From Mycobacterium sp. IS-1264 (GTDB lineage Bacteria; Actinomycetota; Actinomycetes; Mycobacteriales; Mycobacteriaceae): a DNA stretch of 54,930 bases. Location of the stretch: positions 1-54,930 of the forward strand of contig NZ_MBES01000045.1 of assembly GCF_001954195.1 (NCBI RefSeq), in the 5' to 3' direction. Shown here one piece after another: positions 23,768 to 32,642 of the stretch. The translations under genes were made by a program, and so were the position numbers. The number at the start of each line of letters is the position of its first letter. Position 1 is the stretch's first letter. The notes below the pieces were generated by a model that was given only the letters and a program-made list of their open reading frames with translations, was not told the origin of the DNA and did no database searches.

Positions 23768-25477
23768 TTAGCGGCTCATCTCGCCGGCGATCTTGCGGCC
23801 CGCGGCATGGCGCGCCGCGACGTAACCGAACACCATCGTGTTGGCGATGCTCGCGCCGGCGCCCGGATACGTCCGGCCCATCACCGTCGCGGTGGTATTG
23901 CCGGTGGCGTACAGACCCTCGATCACCCGGTCCTGCTCGTCGAGGACCTGCGCGTATTCGTTGGTAATCACACCGCCACACGTCCCGACGTCCGCCGGGA
24001 GCACCCTGGTGGCGTAGTACGGCGCGCGGTCGAGCGGGCCGACCGCAGCGTTCGGGCGGTAGCCGGGATCGCCCAGGCAGTCGTTGTAGGCCGACTGCCC
24101 GCGGCCGAAGTCGGGGTCCAGGCCCTTGGCGGCGAACCGGTTGAACCGCGCGACGGTGCGCGCCAGTTCGTCTGCGGGAAGGTCGATTTCACGGGCGAGG
24201 TCGCCGATGGTGTCGGCCCGCTTCACCGCGCCGCCCTCGATCAGCTCGGGCGGCAGCTGCCGGTTGCGTTTGAGGGGATTGCTGCTGGTGACGTATCGGC
24301 GAACGTAACCCTCGTCGAAGATCATCCAGCACGGCACCGCCTTGTTGGCATACATCGCTTTGCCGACCTCGACGTAGGAGTTGGACTCGTTGCAGAACCG
24401 CCTGCCCGTCGAGTCGACGTAGATGGCCCCGGGTCGCTGCCTTCCCGACCCGAGTGACGCGGCCGCGGCGCCACCGTTGGCGATGAAAACCGAAGGCAGC
24501 CACCATGCTTCGTCCAGCAGATCGGTTTTGGCGCCCAGGCGCATCGCCGTCTGCAACACCTCGCCGGTGTCCCCGGCGTTGGCGATCGACCACTGCGCCT
24601 CGTTCGGCTGGTCCCCGCTGTATTTGCGCCGCATCTCCTTGTTGTGGCCAAAGCCGCCGGCGGCCAGCAGCACACCCTTGCGCGCCTCGATGTTCAGCGT
24701 TTCGCCGTCGTGGCGGACGCGGGCGCCGACGACCCGGCCGTCTTCGACGATGAGGTCCTCCATCGGGGCATCGGTCCACAACGGAGGCTCGCCCCCAGGA
24801 TCCCCGCCGAGATCGATCAGCGCCTTCAACATCTGGGCAATCAGCGAGGCGCCGTTGGTCAGGATCTGGCGCCGGCGGATCCGCGCGGATGCGGTGCGCA
24901 GGAACACCTTTGTCGCCACCGCGAACGCGCGCGGCGAACGGTTGAAATACTGAACCGAGCGCAGCTCGTTGGTCAGCACCACGTACCCGTAGTTCTTCGC
25001 CAGCGGCGGCTGCACCTTGTCGTGCCAGCTCCCGAGCTCGGCGGCGTCGAAGGGAACGCCTTCGACCGCGCGTCCGGACTCGTTGCCGCCCTTATGGTTT
25101 GGGTAGTAGTCGCTCCAGCCGGCGCATCGGATCAGCCGGACCCCTTTGCGAACAAGGAAATTGATCATCTCGAAGCCGGCGGTGAGAAAGACTTCACGAC
25201 GTGCGGGCGAGGACGCGGCGCCGATGTCGCCGACCACGTCGGCCAGATAAGCCAAACCGGCCTCGTGTGAATCGGCGATTCCGTCGGCCCGCATCAACGG
25301 GTTGTTCGGCATCCACACGATGCCGCCCGAGAGTCCGGTGGAACCGCCCACGAGGGCCTGCTTCTCGACGATCAGCGGCTCCAGCCCAGAGTCGAGCGCG
25401 GCCAGCCCGGCGACCATGCCACCGCCGCCGCTTCCGGCGATGAGCAGGTCGACGGAGCGGTCCCAACGGGTCGTCAT
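23768..25477 (-). CDS. FAD-binding dehydrogenase, 3-ketosteroid delta1-dehydrogenase-like
   Basis: A 569-aa flavoprotein of the fumarate reductase/KstD family. The FAD motif LLIAGSGGGGMVAGLAAL is at the N-terminus, VEKQALVGGSTGLSGG follows as in KstD, and the C-terminal F-A-D contact is LYATGNTTATVMGRTYPGAGASI. It would introduce a C=C bond alpha,beta to a ketone or acyl group. YYATRVLPADVGTCGG is the substrate-side region; in true KstD the C-terminal Tyr and Gly of this region form the oxyanion pocket. It is last in the long minus-strand operon and its ATG overlaps the Rieske gene stop by 4 bases. The substrate need not be a steroid. Confidence 0.88.
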   Translation of the reverse strand: MTTRWDRSVDLLIAGSGGGGMVAGLAALDSGLEPLIVEKQALVGGSTGLSGGIVWMPNNPLMRADGIADSHEAGLAYLADVVGDIGAASSPARREVFLTAGFEMINFLVRKGVRLIRCAGWSDYYPNHKGGNESGRAVEGVPFDAAELGSWHDKVQPPLAKNYGYVVLTNELRSVQYFNRSPRAFAVATKVFLRTASARIRRRQILTNGASLIAQMLKALIDLGGDPGGEPPLWTDAPMEDLIVEDGRVVGARVRHDGETLNIEARKGVLLAAGGFGHNKEMRRKYSGDQPNEAQWSIANAGDTGEVLQTAMRLGAKTDLLDEAWWLPSVFIANGGAAAASLGSGRQRPGAIYVDSTGRRFCNESNSYVEVGKAMYANKAVPCWMIFDEGYVRRYVTSSNPLKRNRQLPPELIEGGAVKRADTIGDLAREIDLPADELARTVARFNRFAAKGLDPDFGRGQSAYNDCLGDPGYRPNAAVGPLDRAPYYATRVLPADVGTCGGVITNEYAQVLDEQDRVIEGLYATGNTTATVMGRTYPGAGASIANTMVFGYVAARHAAGRKIAGEMSR

Positions 25478-26850
25478 CGTGCCTCCGCGGCGGTGCTCGA
25501 GCCAAAGCCGAGGTCGGCGACCGGAACGTCAATGGTGGTGTTGGTCTTCTGAATCGCGGGCACCAGCGATTCGTACGGCAGGCCGGCGAGGAAGCCGTCG
25601 ACGACGCGTTCGAAATTGGAGATCAGTCCCTCGATCCGATTCGACAGCCGCATGTATTCGAATCCCTTGGAGTGCAGCCCTTTTTGCTGACGCGGCAGGT
25701 TCGAGAAGTCCTGGGCGGGGATCGGTGGCCAGCGCGGATCGTCGGGCGCCATCGGCTCGGGTGGTGTCGGCTTGCCCGCGGACCAGTCCGCGGGCAAACG
25801 CGTCAACGACCAGATTTCGAACAACGTTTCCTCGGGGCCCAGCGGGCGGATCCGGTACGACGAGGCGCTGCTGTAGGTGGGCAGGATGAAGTGGTGCGGG
25901 AAGCAGAAGCCGATCGCGTCGGTGATCCCGCGGCGGATCAGATCGTTGAGGTCCGGCATGTCGCTGCCGCGGGCCCGGTGCCAGCCGACCACGGCGTCGT
26001 TGAGGGCGCTACGCCAGGCGGTCATCGCCTCGGCCGGATCGGACGGAAGCGCGATGGTCTGCAGCCCCTCGGCGATGCGGATGTCGTTCTCGTGGGTCAT
26101 GCCGCCCATGCCGTCGCCGAGGGTGCGCATGAAGTACAGGCTGCTGGCGACGACGGGATGCACCGCCTCGGACGGGCTGCCCGTCTGCGCCGAGGGGAGC
26201 AGCTGCGGGTGCGTCTGCGGGACGTGGTAGCCCTCCATGAACGCCGCCGTCGCGAGCTTCCAGTTCACCGGTAGTCGACACGATTGCCACCACTCGACGC
26301 GCAGCGATTCCACCTTCCAGGCGTCATAGATCGAGGCGAACGGCTCCATGCAGTCCCGCAACGGGGGCGCGCCGTCGTCGAGGTTGATCCATGCGCAGCC
26401 ACCCCAAAGCTCGCACCGGACGGAGACGAGTTGCAGGTCGTGCGGGCGCAGGTTCTCCTCGGCGAACTCCTCCGGTCGCAACACGAACGTGTTGCGGCCG
26501 TCGATGCCCCAGCACCAGCCGTGGAACGGGCAGACGAAGGTACGCCGATTTCCGTTGCCCTCCACCAGCTTTACCCCGCGGTGACGGCACGCATTGTGGT
26601 ACGCGCGGACGTTCTGGGCGTCGACTCGCACCACGATGATCGACTCGTCGAGGATCTCGTACTCCACGAAGTCGCCGGGCTTGGGGATTTCCTCGAGCCG
26701 GCAGGCCATCTGCCACACGCGCGGCCAGAACATCTCCTTCTCCAGCGCGTAGAACTCCGGATCGTAGTAGCGCTGCTTGGGAATCCGGTCGACCGTCTCC
26801 ACCGCCCACGGCACCGGCAGCGGCGTCCAGTGCACATCGGTGCTCACCAT
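25474..26850 (-). CDS. Rieske [2Fe-2S] aromatic-ring-hydroxylating oxygenase, alpha subunit type
   Basis: A 458-aa non-haem iron oxygenase. The Rieske cluster ligands are C88-x-H90 (ACRHRG) and C107-x-x-H110 (CPFHGW). The catalytic domain shows N-W-K-L-A-T-A-A-F-M-E-G-Y-H-V-P-Q-T-H with the two iron His near 211 and 216. No small beta subunit, ferredoxin or reductase gene is adjacent, so it is a one-component-type alpha3 oxygenase that borrows electrons from elsewhere. ATG 26850 has GAGGGAA 6 bases upstream; ATG 26868 would overlap the ligase stop. The longer upstream frame is a shadow. It probably hydroxylates or demethylates the ring substrate of the pathway. Confidence 0.9.
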   Translation of the reverse strand: MVSTDVHWTPLPVPWAVETVDRIPKQRYYDPEFYALEKEMFWPRVWQMACRLEEIPKPGDFVEYEILDESIIVVRVDAQNVRAYHNACRHRGVKLVEGNGNRRTFVCPFHGWCWGIDGRNTFVLRPEEFAEENLRPHDLQLVSVRCELWGGCAWINLDDGAPPLRDCMEPFASIYDAWKVESLRVEWWQSCRLPVNWKLATAAFMEGYHVPQTHPQLLPSAQTGSPSEAVHPVVASSLYFMRTLGDGMGGMTHENDIRIAEGLQTIALPSDPAEAMTAWRSALNDAVVGWHRARGSDMPDLNDLIRRGITDAIGFCFPHHFILPTYSSASSYRIRPLGPEETLFEIWSLTRLPADWSAGKPTPPEPMAPDDPRWPPIPAQDFSNLPRQQKGLHSKGFEYMRLSNRIEGLISNFERVVDGFLAGLPYESLVPAIQKTNTTIDVPVADLGFGSSTAAEAR

Positions 26851-26864
26851 TTTCGTTCCCTCGT

Positions 26865-28403
26865 TCATAGGATGCGCGACGCCCTGCCCTGCCAATAGCG
26901 TTCGCGGATACGCCTTTTGTAGAGCTTTCCGTTCGGGTCCCGGGGCAGTTCGGGCTCGAATTCGACGGTGCGCGGGCACTTGTAGCCGGCCAGGTGTGCC
27001 CGGCAGTATTCGATGAGCTCCGCCTCGAGATCGGGCCCGGGCGTGACGCCTTCGGCCGGTTGTACGACGGCCTTGACCTCTTCGCCGAACTCGTCGTTGG
27101 GCACGCCGAAAACCGCCGCATCGACCAGTTTCGGATGCATCACCAGGACGTTCTCGGCCTCCTGCGGGTAGATGTTCACCCCTCCGGAGACGATCATGAA
27201 CGTCGATCGGTCGGTCAGGTACATGTACCCGTCCTCGTCGACGTAGCCCATGTCGCCCAGCGACCGCCAGCCGCGGTCGTTGGACACCGACGCGGTCTTC
27301 GCTGGGTCCTTGAAGTACTCGAAATCGGGCCCACCTTCGAAGTAAAGCTCTCCAGGCTGCCCCGTGGGAAGCTCCCGTCCGTCCTCGTCGAGGACGTGCA
27401 CCGGCGCCATCGGTATGCCCACCGAACCGGGATGGGCCAGCCACTCCTCGGGACCGATCGTGGTACCCGCGAATCCCTCAGTGCCCCCGTAGTATTCGTG
27501 GATGATGGGCCCGAACCACTTCATCATCTGATGCTTGACGTCGACCGGGCAAGGGGCGGCCGCGTGGATGACACACCGCAGGCTGGAGACGTTGTATTTG
27601 TCGCGGACGGCCCTGGGCAGCTTGAGCATCCGGACGAACATCGTCGGCACGAACTGCGCGTGGGTGACGCCGTGCGTCTCGATCAGTCGCAAAACGGTCT
27701 CGGCGTCGAATTTCGCCATGACGATCGCCGCGGCGCCCACCCGATGGACCGCCATGGTGTAGTTCACCCCGGCGGCGTGGTAGAGCGGCGCGGGGGAGAG
27801 GTACACGCTCGATCGGTCCATCCCGTACTTGTGGGTGAGCGCCAGCTCCAGCACGGACTGGGCCCACGAGCCGTTGCCGTCGCCCGGAAGCGGACGGCGA
27901 ACGGCCTTGGGACGTCCCGTGGTGCCCGACGAGTAGAGCATCTCCGAGCCGTCCGCCGTCGGCGGCGGATCACCGGCCGCGGCCAGCGCGTCCTCATAGG
28001 CCCGCCAGCCCGGCGGCGCGGCACCCCCGACGACCAGGTGGACCTCGACCGCCGCGTTGACGTCGCGAACGTGAGCCGCGAGTTCGCCCATCGAGGCATC
28101 GACAAAGACCGCCTTGGCGTCGGAGTCGTCGATGACATAGCAGACTTCTTCGGCAGTGAAGTGCGTGTTGACCGGCGTGTAGTAGAGCCCGGAAAGCTGG
28201 CAGCCCCAGGTGATTTCGAAGAACTCGGGCCGGTTCGGCAGCACCAGGGCGACCCCGTCGCCACGGCGCAGCCCGGCGCCGTGCAGCATCGCGGCGACCC
28301 GGAGGCTGCGGGCGTGCAACTCGCCGAACGAGATCGTGGGGCCGCCGGCCATGATCAAGGCCGGCGCCTCGGTGGCAGCGATCGCGTGATCGGCGATGTT
28401 CAC
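26865..28403 (-). CDS. Acyl-CoA synthetase (AMP-forming, FadD-like)
   Basis: A 512-aa AMP-dependent ligase that activates a carboxylic acid to its CoA ester. The P-loop is YSSGTTGRPKAV, A5 is YYGGTEG, A7-A8 is LGDMGYVDEDGYMYLTDR, and the A10 Lys lies in LPRDPNGKLYKR. It belongs to the group seen in mycobacterial sterol and terpenoid pathways rather than long-chain FadDs. The frame is open up to 29384 only because of the crotonase; true start is probably GTG 28403 (V-N-I-A-D-H), 17 bases after the crotonase stop with GAGG upstream. Confidence 0.9.
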   Translation of the reverse strand: MNIADHAIAATEAPALIMAGGPTISFGELHARSLRVAAMLHGAGLRRGDGVALVLPNRPEFFEITWGCQLSGLYYTPVNTHFTAEEVCYVIDDSDAKAVFVDASMGELAAHVRDVNAAVEVHLVVGGAAPPGWRAYEDALAAAGDPPPTADGSEMLYSSGTTGRPKAVRRPLPGDGNGSWAQSVLELALTHKYGMDRSSVYLSPAPLYHAAGVNYTMAVHRVGAAAIVMAKFDAETVLRLIETHGVTHAQFVPTMFVRMLKLPRAVRDKYNVSSLRCVIHAAAPCPVDVKHQMMKWFGPIIHEYYGGTEGFAGTTIGPEEWLAHPGSVGIPMAPVHVLDEDGRELPTGQPGELYFEGGPDFEYFKDPAKTASVSNDRGWRSLGDMGYVDEDGYMYLTDRSTFMIVSGGVNIYPQEAENVLVMHPKLVDAAVFGVPNDEFGEEVKAVVQPAEGVTPGPDLEAELIEYCRAHLAGYKCPRTVEFEPELPRDPNGKLYKRRIRERYWQGRASRIL

Positions 28404-28420
28404 CAGCGAACCTCGAACGG

Positions 28421-29293
28421 TTACGTGGTCGCGGCGCCGTCGGTCGACGCGGCCGCCGCGGCCTGGCGCCGGGCCTGCTCGGACGGCAGCACCTTGTCCT
28501 TGAACACCTGCTGTATCAGCTCCTGCACGTCCCTGCTGATCGAGGCCAACGCGACGAGGTCGTTGGAGCTTTGCCAGTGCACCCGCATTCCCATCAGCTC
28601 CCAGGCCCGCTTGAGGTTGGCCTTGGTCGCCAGCAACGTCGTCAGCGGTGCCTGGGCGATGTGGCGGGCGATGGCGTCGGCGCGCGCTTCCAGTTGGTCG
28701 TTCGGCACCACCTCGTTGACCAGGCCGACCTCCAGCGCCTTCTTGGCGTCGATGACCTCGGCGAGGTACAGGTAATAGGCCGCCCGGCGCCAGTTCATGA
28801 AGACCCACGGCTCGATCGAGCATTCGCCCGACGGCATGCCGAAGCCCTGCAGCGGCGGGTAGGAGAAGTAGGCGTCCTCGGCGGCGATGACGATGTCGGT
28901 GGTCAGCCCGTAGTGGGTGCCGCCGCCGACGCAGTAGCCGTGAACCGCCGCGATGGTCGGCTTGGAGAACTCCCACAGGTTCAGGATGGGCTTGACGAAC
29001 AGGTCGGTCTGCGGCTTCCACGGTGTGCCCATATGTTTGGCGCCCTCGACGAACTCCGGGTAGTCGACCGCGTTGTTGCCGATGGCGTGCCCCGAGCAGA
29101 AGCCCTTGCCGTTGGCCTTGAGGATCAGCACCTTGATGTCGTAGTCGCGGTCCGCGTCCAGCAGTGCCGCGTCGACCTCTTCGGCCAGCTTCTGGTCCTG
29201 GGCGTTGGCCTTCTCGGGCCAGTTCAGCGTGACCCGTGCGATGGGGCCTTCCTTTTCGTAGATGATTCTCTCGCGAGTCTCGTTGAGGTCCAT
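28421..29293 (-). CDS. Enoyl-CoA hydratase/isomerase (crotonase) family protein
   Basis: A 290-aa crotonase. Oxyanion-hole regions are K-G-F-C-S-G-H and V-H-G-Y-C-V-G-G-G; the acidic position is in F-G-M-P-S-G-E-C-S-I-E-P-W, and V-G-L-V-N-E-V-V-P follows. It is a paralogue of the crotonase at 22824 (shared KRAWELMGMRVH block), with a distinct Ala/Thr-rich C-terminal tail. It lies in the operon between the lipoyl protein and the CoA ligase, so it most likely hydrates, isomerises or cleaves the CoA intermediate made by the ligase. Confidence 0.9.
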   Translation of the reverse strand: MDLNETRERIIYEKEGPIARVTLNWPEKANAQDQKLAEEVDAALLDADRDYDIKVLILKANGKGFCSGHAIGNNAVDYPEFVEGAKHMGTPWKPQTDLFVKPILNLWEFSKPTIAAVHGYCVGGGTHYGLTTDIVIAAEDAYFSYPPLQGFGMPSGECSIEPWVFMNWRRAAYYLYLAEVIDAKKALEVGLVNEVVPNDQLEARADAIARHIAQAPLTTLLATKANLKRAWELMGMRVHWQSSNDLVALASISRDVQELIQQVFKDKVLPSEQARRQAAAAASTDGAATT

Positions 29294-29320
29294 GTGTCTG
29301 CGTACCTTTCGCTTTGCCGA

Positions 29321-29557
29321 TTACGAAGTAATGACGCCGATTTCGGCGCCGATGTCGTAGGTGGTGCCGAGCTGGCCCGTCCACTGCACGGTGCCCGACG
29401 CCCCGGCTTCGATTTCCTGCTCCACCTTTTCGGTGGCGATCACGTAGATCGGGGTGCCCTCTTCGACATGCTCACCGGCATCGACCAGGAAGTCGGTCAG
29501 CTCGGCTTCCGAGACGGCCACCGATACTCGTGGGATGCGAATGACGAAGTCAGCCAC
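29321..29557 (-). CDS. Free-standing lipoyl-domain protein
   Basis: A 78-aa protein that is just one lipoyl/biotinyl domain. The modification site is K44 in IATEKVEQEIEA, where the T-E-K-x pattern and the preceding hydrophobic strand point to lipoate, not biotin (which needs M-K-M). Normally this domain is fused to the E2 acyltransferase of 2-oxoacid dehydrogenase complexes; here no E2 core is present. The start overlaps the end of E1 beta by 8 bases, so it is surely made with E1. It probably accepts the acyl or aldehyde fragment from E1; what takes it next is not encoded here. Confidence 0.9.
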   Translation of the reverse strand: MADFVIRIPRVSVAVSEAELTDFLVDAGEHVEEGTPIYVIATEKVEQEIEAGASGTVQWTGQLGTTYDIGAEIGVITS

Positions 29558-30548
29558 GGGCTTCCGCCCTGTCCAGGGTTCGCTGCGCGGCCGCTACGAT
29601 CCGGGCCGGCGACGGGTACATCTGCGCCTCGAGCGCGGCCGCGGCCGGGTTGGGGACAAACCTGGCGCCGACCCGCTCGACGGGGGCGGCCAGCTCACCG
29701 AACAACTCCGATTGCAGAATCGCGGCGATTTCCGCTCCGGGCCCGGCGAATTGCACCGCGTCGTGGACGATTACGGCTCGGTGGGTGCGGCGCGCGGAAT
29801 CGACGATCGTCTCGACGTCGAGGGGGACGAGGGTGCGCAGGTCGACGACCTCCGCGCTCACGCCCTGCTCGGCCAGCGTGTCCGCGGCCGCGAGCGCGTC
29901 GTGCACCGGGCGTCCGTAGGCGATCAGCGTCACGTCGGTGCCGGGGCGCTTGATGTCGGCCTGGCCGAGCGGAATCGAGAATTCCGGGTCGAGCGGAACC
30001 GGGCCCTTCTTCCCCTGTAGCCGGATCGTCTCGACGAACAGGCAGGGGTCCTCGTCGAAGATCGCCGATGTGAGAAGGCCTTTCCCGTCGCGGGGTGTGG
30101 AGGGCACGATCACCTTCATCCCGGGGATGTGCATGAACCACGCCTCCAGGCTCTGCGAGTGCGTGGCGCCGGTGGCCAGTCCCGCGTAGACCTGGGTGCG
30201 GACGGTGATCGGCGCCGTCGTGCGCCCGCCGGTCATGAATCGCAGTTTGGCGGCGTTGTTGATCAGCTGGTCGGCCGCGATGCCGATGAAGTCCATGATC
30301 ATGATCTCGGCCACCGGCAGCAGTCCGTCGATCGCGGCGCCGATCGCCGCGCCGACGATCGCGGCTTCCGAGATCGGCGTGTCCAGGACACGGTCGTGGC
30401 CGTACTTCGTCGACAGCCCGGCGGTCGGACCGGAAGCCCCCGGATCGGCAATGTCCTCGCCCAGCAAGAAGACTCGGTCATCGGTCGCCAGCGCCTCGTC
30501 CAGCGCAAGGTTCAGCGCCTCGCGCATGGTCATCTCTTTGTCGTCCAT
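29550..30548 (-). CDS. 2-Oxoacid/acetoin dehydrogenase E1 beta subunit
   Basis: A 332-aa transketolase-like beta subunit. It begins with the family pattern M-R-E-A-L-N-L-A-L-D-E-A, has G-E-D-I-A-D near the N-terminus (the Glu helps activate thiamine diphosphate), D-T-P-I-S-E-A, and the C-terminal domain with E-V-V-D-L-R-T-L-V-P-L-D. It pairs with the alpha subunit 4 bases upstream and the lipoyl protein that overlaps its 3' end. AcoB-like enzymes cleave acetoin and other alpha-hydroxyketones or diketones; branched-chain 2-oxoacids are another choice. Confidence 0.92.
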   Translation of the reverse strand: MDDKEMTMREALNLALDEALATDDRVFLLGEDIADPGASGPTAGLSTKYGHDRVLDTPISEAAIVGAAIGAAIDGLLPVAEIMIMDFIGIAADQLINNAAKLRFMTGGRTTAPITVRTQVYAGLATGATHSQSLEAWFMHIPGMKVIVPSTPRDGKGLLTSAIFDEDPCLFVETIRLQGKKGPVPLDPEFSIPLGQADIKRPGTDVTLIAYGRPVHDALAAADTLAEQGVSAEVVDLRTLVPLDVETIVDSARRTHRAVIVHDAVQFAGPGAEIAAILQSELFGELAAPVERVGARFVPNPAAAALEAQMYPSPARIVAAAQRTLDRAEARG

Positions 30549-30552
30549 GTCC

Positions 30553-31539
30553 TTACACCGGGAACTTGATCGGGGTTGCGTACACGTCCTGGTCGAGTTC
30601 CTCGCTCGACGGGGATTCCGCGCCCATGACGGTTTTCAACGCCGCCTCCACGGCCGCGACGGCATGGGTGTCGATGCGGTCGAGCTCGTCTTCGGTGCAG
30701 ATGCCGGCTTCGGCGAGGTGGCCGCGGAACCGCGGCACCGGGTCGGCCGCCATCGCCTCCGCCAGTTGGTCCTTGGGGATGTACGGCATCCGATCGCCGA
30801 AGTAGTGGCCGCGGAAGCGGAACGTCACGCACTCGATGAAGGTGGGCCCGGCTCCGTCGCGCGCCCGCCGCAGCGCGTCGTCAAGCGCGGACTTCACCGC
30901 AAGCGGGTCGTTGCCGTCCACCCGGATGCCGGGCATGCCGTAACCGGCGGCCCGGTCGGCGACCCGTTCGAGCTTCATGGTGTCGGCGGTCGGCGTCATC
31001 TCGGCGTACTGGTTGTTCTGGCACACGAACACCATCGGCAGGTCCCACAACGCGGCCATGTTCGCCGCCTCGTGAAACGAGCCGGTGTTGGTGGCGCCGT
31101 CACCGAAGCTGACCACCGTGACGCGGTCGATGCCCTTGCGTTTGGCGGCCATCGCCAGGCCCACGGCCACCGGCGGCCCGGCTCCGACGATCCCGGTCGA
31201 AAGCATCACGCCTTTGTCGGGTTTGGCGATGTGCATGGTGCCGCCCTTGCCGCGGCTGGCGCCGACGGTGCGTCCCATCATCTCGCCGTAGATCTCCTCG
31301 AGCGGAACCCCCTTGCCGATGAGGTCGTGCAGACCCCGGTACGTGGTCACCAGCTGGTCGTCGGCTCGCAGCGAGACGCCCATCGCTGCGGCGATCGCCT
31401 CCTGGCCGCGCGAGGGCCAGTACACGCACATGAACTCGCCGGTGCCGATTCCTTTGGACAGTCGGTCATCGGCCGCCTTCATCAGGATCATGAGCGCGTA
31501 GATGTCACGCTGTACGTCTGGGGAGTGAGCGTCGGTCAT
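30553..31539 (-). CDS. 2-Oxoacid/acetoin dehydrogenase E1 alpha subunit
   Basis: A 328-aa alpha subunit that binds thiamine diphosphate. The G-D-G...N-N motif is FGDGATNTGSFHEAANMAALWDLPMVFVCQNN-type, spanning about residues 155-187 (G-D-G start and N-N end). The sequence around it (R-G-H-Y-F-G-D near the phosphorylation-loop position, and S-R-G-K-G-G-T-M-H) resembles AcoA and actinobacterial E1 alpha. ATG 31539 is the first with similarity; upstream frame to 31758 is a shadow of the SDR. It forms an alpha2beta2 enzyme with the next gene. Confidence 0.92.
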   Translation of the reverse strand: MTDAHSPDVQRDIYALMILMKAADDRLSKGIGTGEFMCVYWPSRGQEAIAAAMGVSLRADDQLVTTYRGLHDLIGKGVPLEEIYGEMMGRTVGASRGKGGTMHIAKPDKGVMLSTGIVGAGPPVAVGLAMAAKRKGIDRVTVVSFGDGATNTGSFHEAANMAALWDLPMVFVCQNNQYAEMTPTADTMKLERVADRAAGYGMPGIRVDGNDPLAVKSALDDALRRARDGAGPTFIECVTFRFRGHYFGDRMPYIPKDQLAEAMAADPVPRFRGHLAEAGICTEDELDRIDTHAVAAVEAALKTVMGAESPSSEELDQDVYATPIKFPV

Positions 31540-31582
31540 CGCGTAGTTCCGTTGCGGTGCAGTCCGATTGGTGCCACTGCCG

Positions 31583-32446
31583 TCACGCACCCGACCAAGG
31601 CTTGACCTTGAGGAAGCCGCCGCCGTCCACTCGCAGCTGCTGACCGGTGATGTAGCGTGCCGCGTCGGAGGCGAGGAACACCACGGCCTCGCTGATGTCC
31701 TCGGGTTCGACGTAGGGGATCGGCATCGCCTGGACCACCGGGAAAACCGGTTCGGCATCCTCGCGTGTCGGTTCTTTCAAGTCGGGTCGGAAGGCCCGGT
31801 ACATCGGTGCGCTGTGCAACATGTCGGTATTGACATTCGTCGGGTGCACGGCGTTCATCCGGATCGAGAACTTCGCCAACGCCAGGGCGAAGTCGTTGAC
31901 GTAATGTGCGGCAGCGAGTTTGGCGAACGCATACCCGGCCCCGCCGGGACCGCCGTCGATCCCGGTGGTGTTCATCGACGACATGAATGCCGCGTTGGAC
32001 CCGATCACGACGATCGACGCGCCGGCTTGCAGATGTTTCAGGCTCGCGTGCACCAGGTTGAGCACACCGAGCAGGTCCACGTCCACCGCGTCGGCGAAGG
32101 CCTGCGGCGGCAGCCCCGCGGTGAGCGGACAGATGCCCGCGTTGGCGACCACGACGTCGAGATGCCCGAACTCCGCGACACCTTCGTCGATCGCCGTGGC
32201 CAGCGCCACCCGGTCGCGGACGTCGGCAATCGCGGTGAACGCGCGCTGGCCCTCCTTCTCGACCAGGCGCGCGGTCTCTTCCAGATCCTCGGGCCGCGCC
32301 AGCGGGTACTCGTTGGTTTCGATATCCGCGCACAGATCCACCGCAATGATGTCCGCGCCCTCCGCGGCCAGCATCCGCGCATGCGACCGCCCCTGACCGC
32401 GCGCGGCGCCACTGATCACGGCCACCTTGCCCGCTACCCTGCCCAT
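31583..32446 (-). CDS. Mycofactocin-type SDR oxidoreductase
   Basis: A 287-aa SDR. The cofactor loop is S-G-A-A-R-G-Q-G-R-S-H-A, and E-G-A-D-I-I-A-V-D-L-C after strand 2 is a hallmark of the mycofactocin-coupled subfamily, whose bound NAD is re-oxidised by mycofactocin. Catalytic residues are S150, Y172 and K176 (GYAFAKLAA). An insert near 42-52 and a longer helix near 200-235 also fit the subfamily. It would oxidise an alcohol to a ketone or aldehyde. It is the first gene of the minus-strand operon, which runs to 23768, with E1 alpha starting 43 bases after it. Confidence 0.88.
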   Translation of the reverse strand: MGRVAGKVAVISGAARGQGRSHARMLAAEGADIIAVDLCADIETNEYPLARPEDLEETARLVEKEGQRAFTAIADVRDRVALATAIDEGVAEFGHLDVVVANAGICPLTAGLPPQAFADAVDVDLLGVLNLVHASLKHLQAGASIVVIGSNAAFMSSMNTTGIDGGPGGAGYAFAKLAAAHYVNDFALALAKFSIRMNAVHPTNVNTDMLHSAPMYRAFRPDLKEPTREDAEPVFPVVQAMPIPYVEPEDISEAVVFLASDAARYITGQQLRVDGGGFLKVKPWSGA

Positions 32447-32584
32447 CGCCCGTCCTTTATCCCCGCGCTTATGTCAGCGACCCACGTTGGGGCCCAAAGC
32501 CGTTCGGATCGGATCAATGGTCGGCTCCATCGCATCTCTTCCACGTAAAACTGCGCATGGCTGCAGCCGGGCTCTCAGTATCCC

Positions 32585-32606
32585 TTAGAGTAGCTAGAAT
32601 ATCTAA
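32585..32606. promoter_or_regulatory. AT-rich dyad between the SDR operon and the CoA-transferase gene
   Basis: The 196-base gap between divergent starts (32446 and 32643) contains an AT-rich patch with TAGA-ATA-TCTA at 32595-32605 and an outer pair TTAGA (32585-32589) / TCTAA (32602-32606). The patch differs clearly from the surrounding GC-rich DNA. It is a likely regulator site or promoter element; no regulator gene of the cluster is visible nearby except CsoR, ANTAR and IclR, which have other targets. Confidence 0.45.
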
Positions 32607-32642
32607 AATAGCAAGAAATGGTGGCGGCTGAGGGGATCGGCG

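Noticed and set aside
28404..29384. N-terminal extension of the acyl-CoA ligase frame
   Set aside because: This part is the crotonase gene read in another frame; the ligase similarity begins near 28403.
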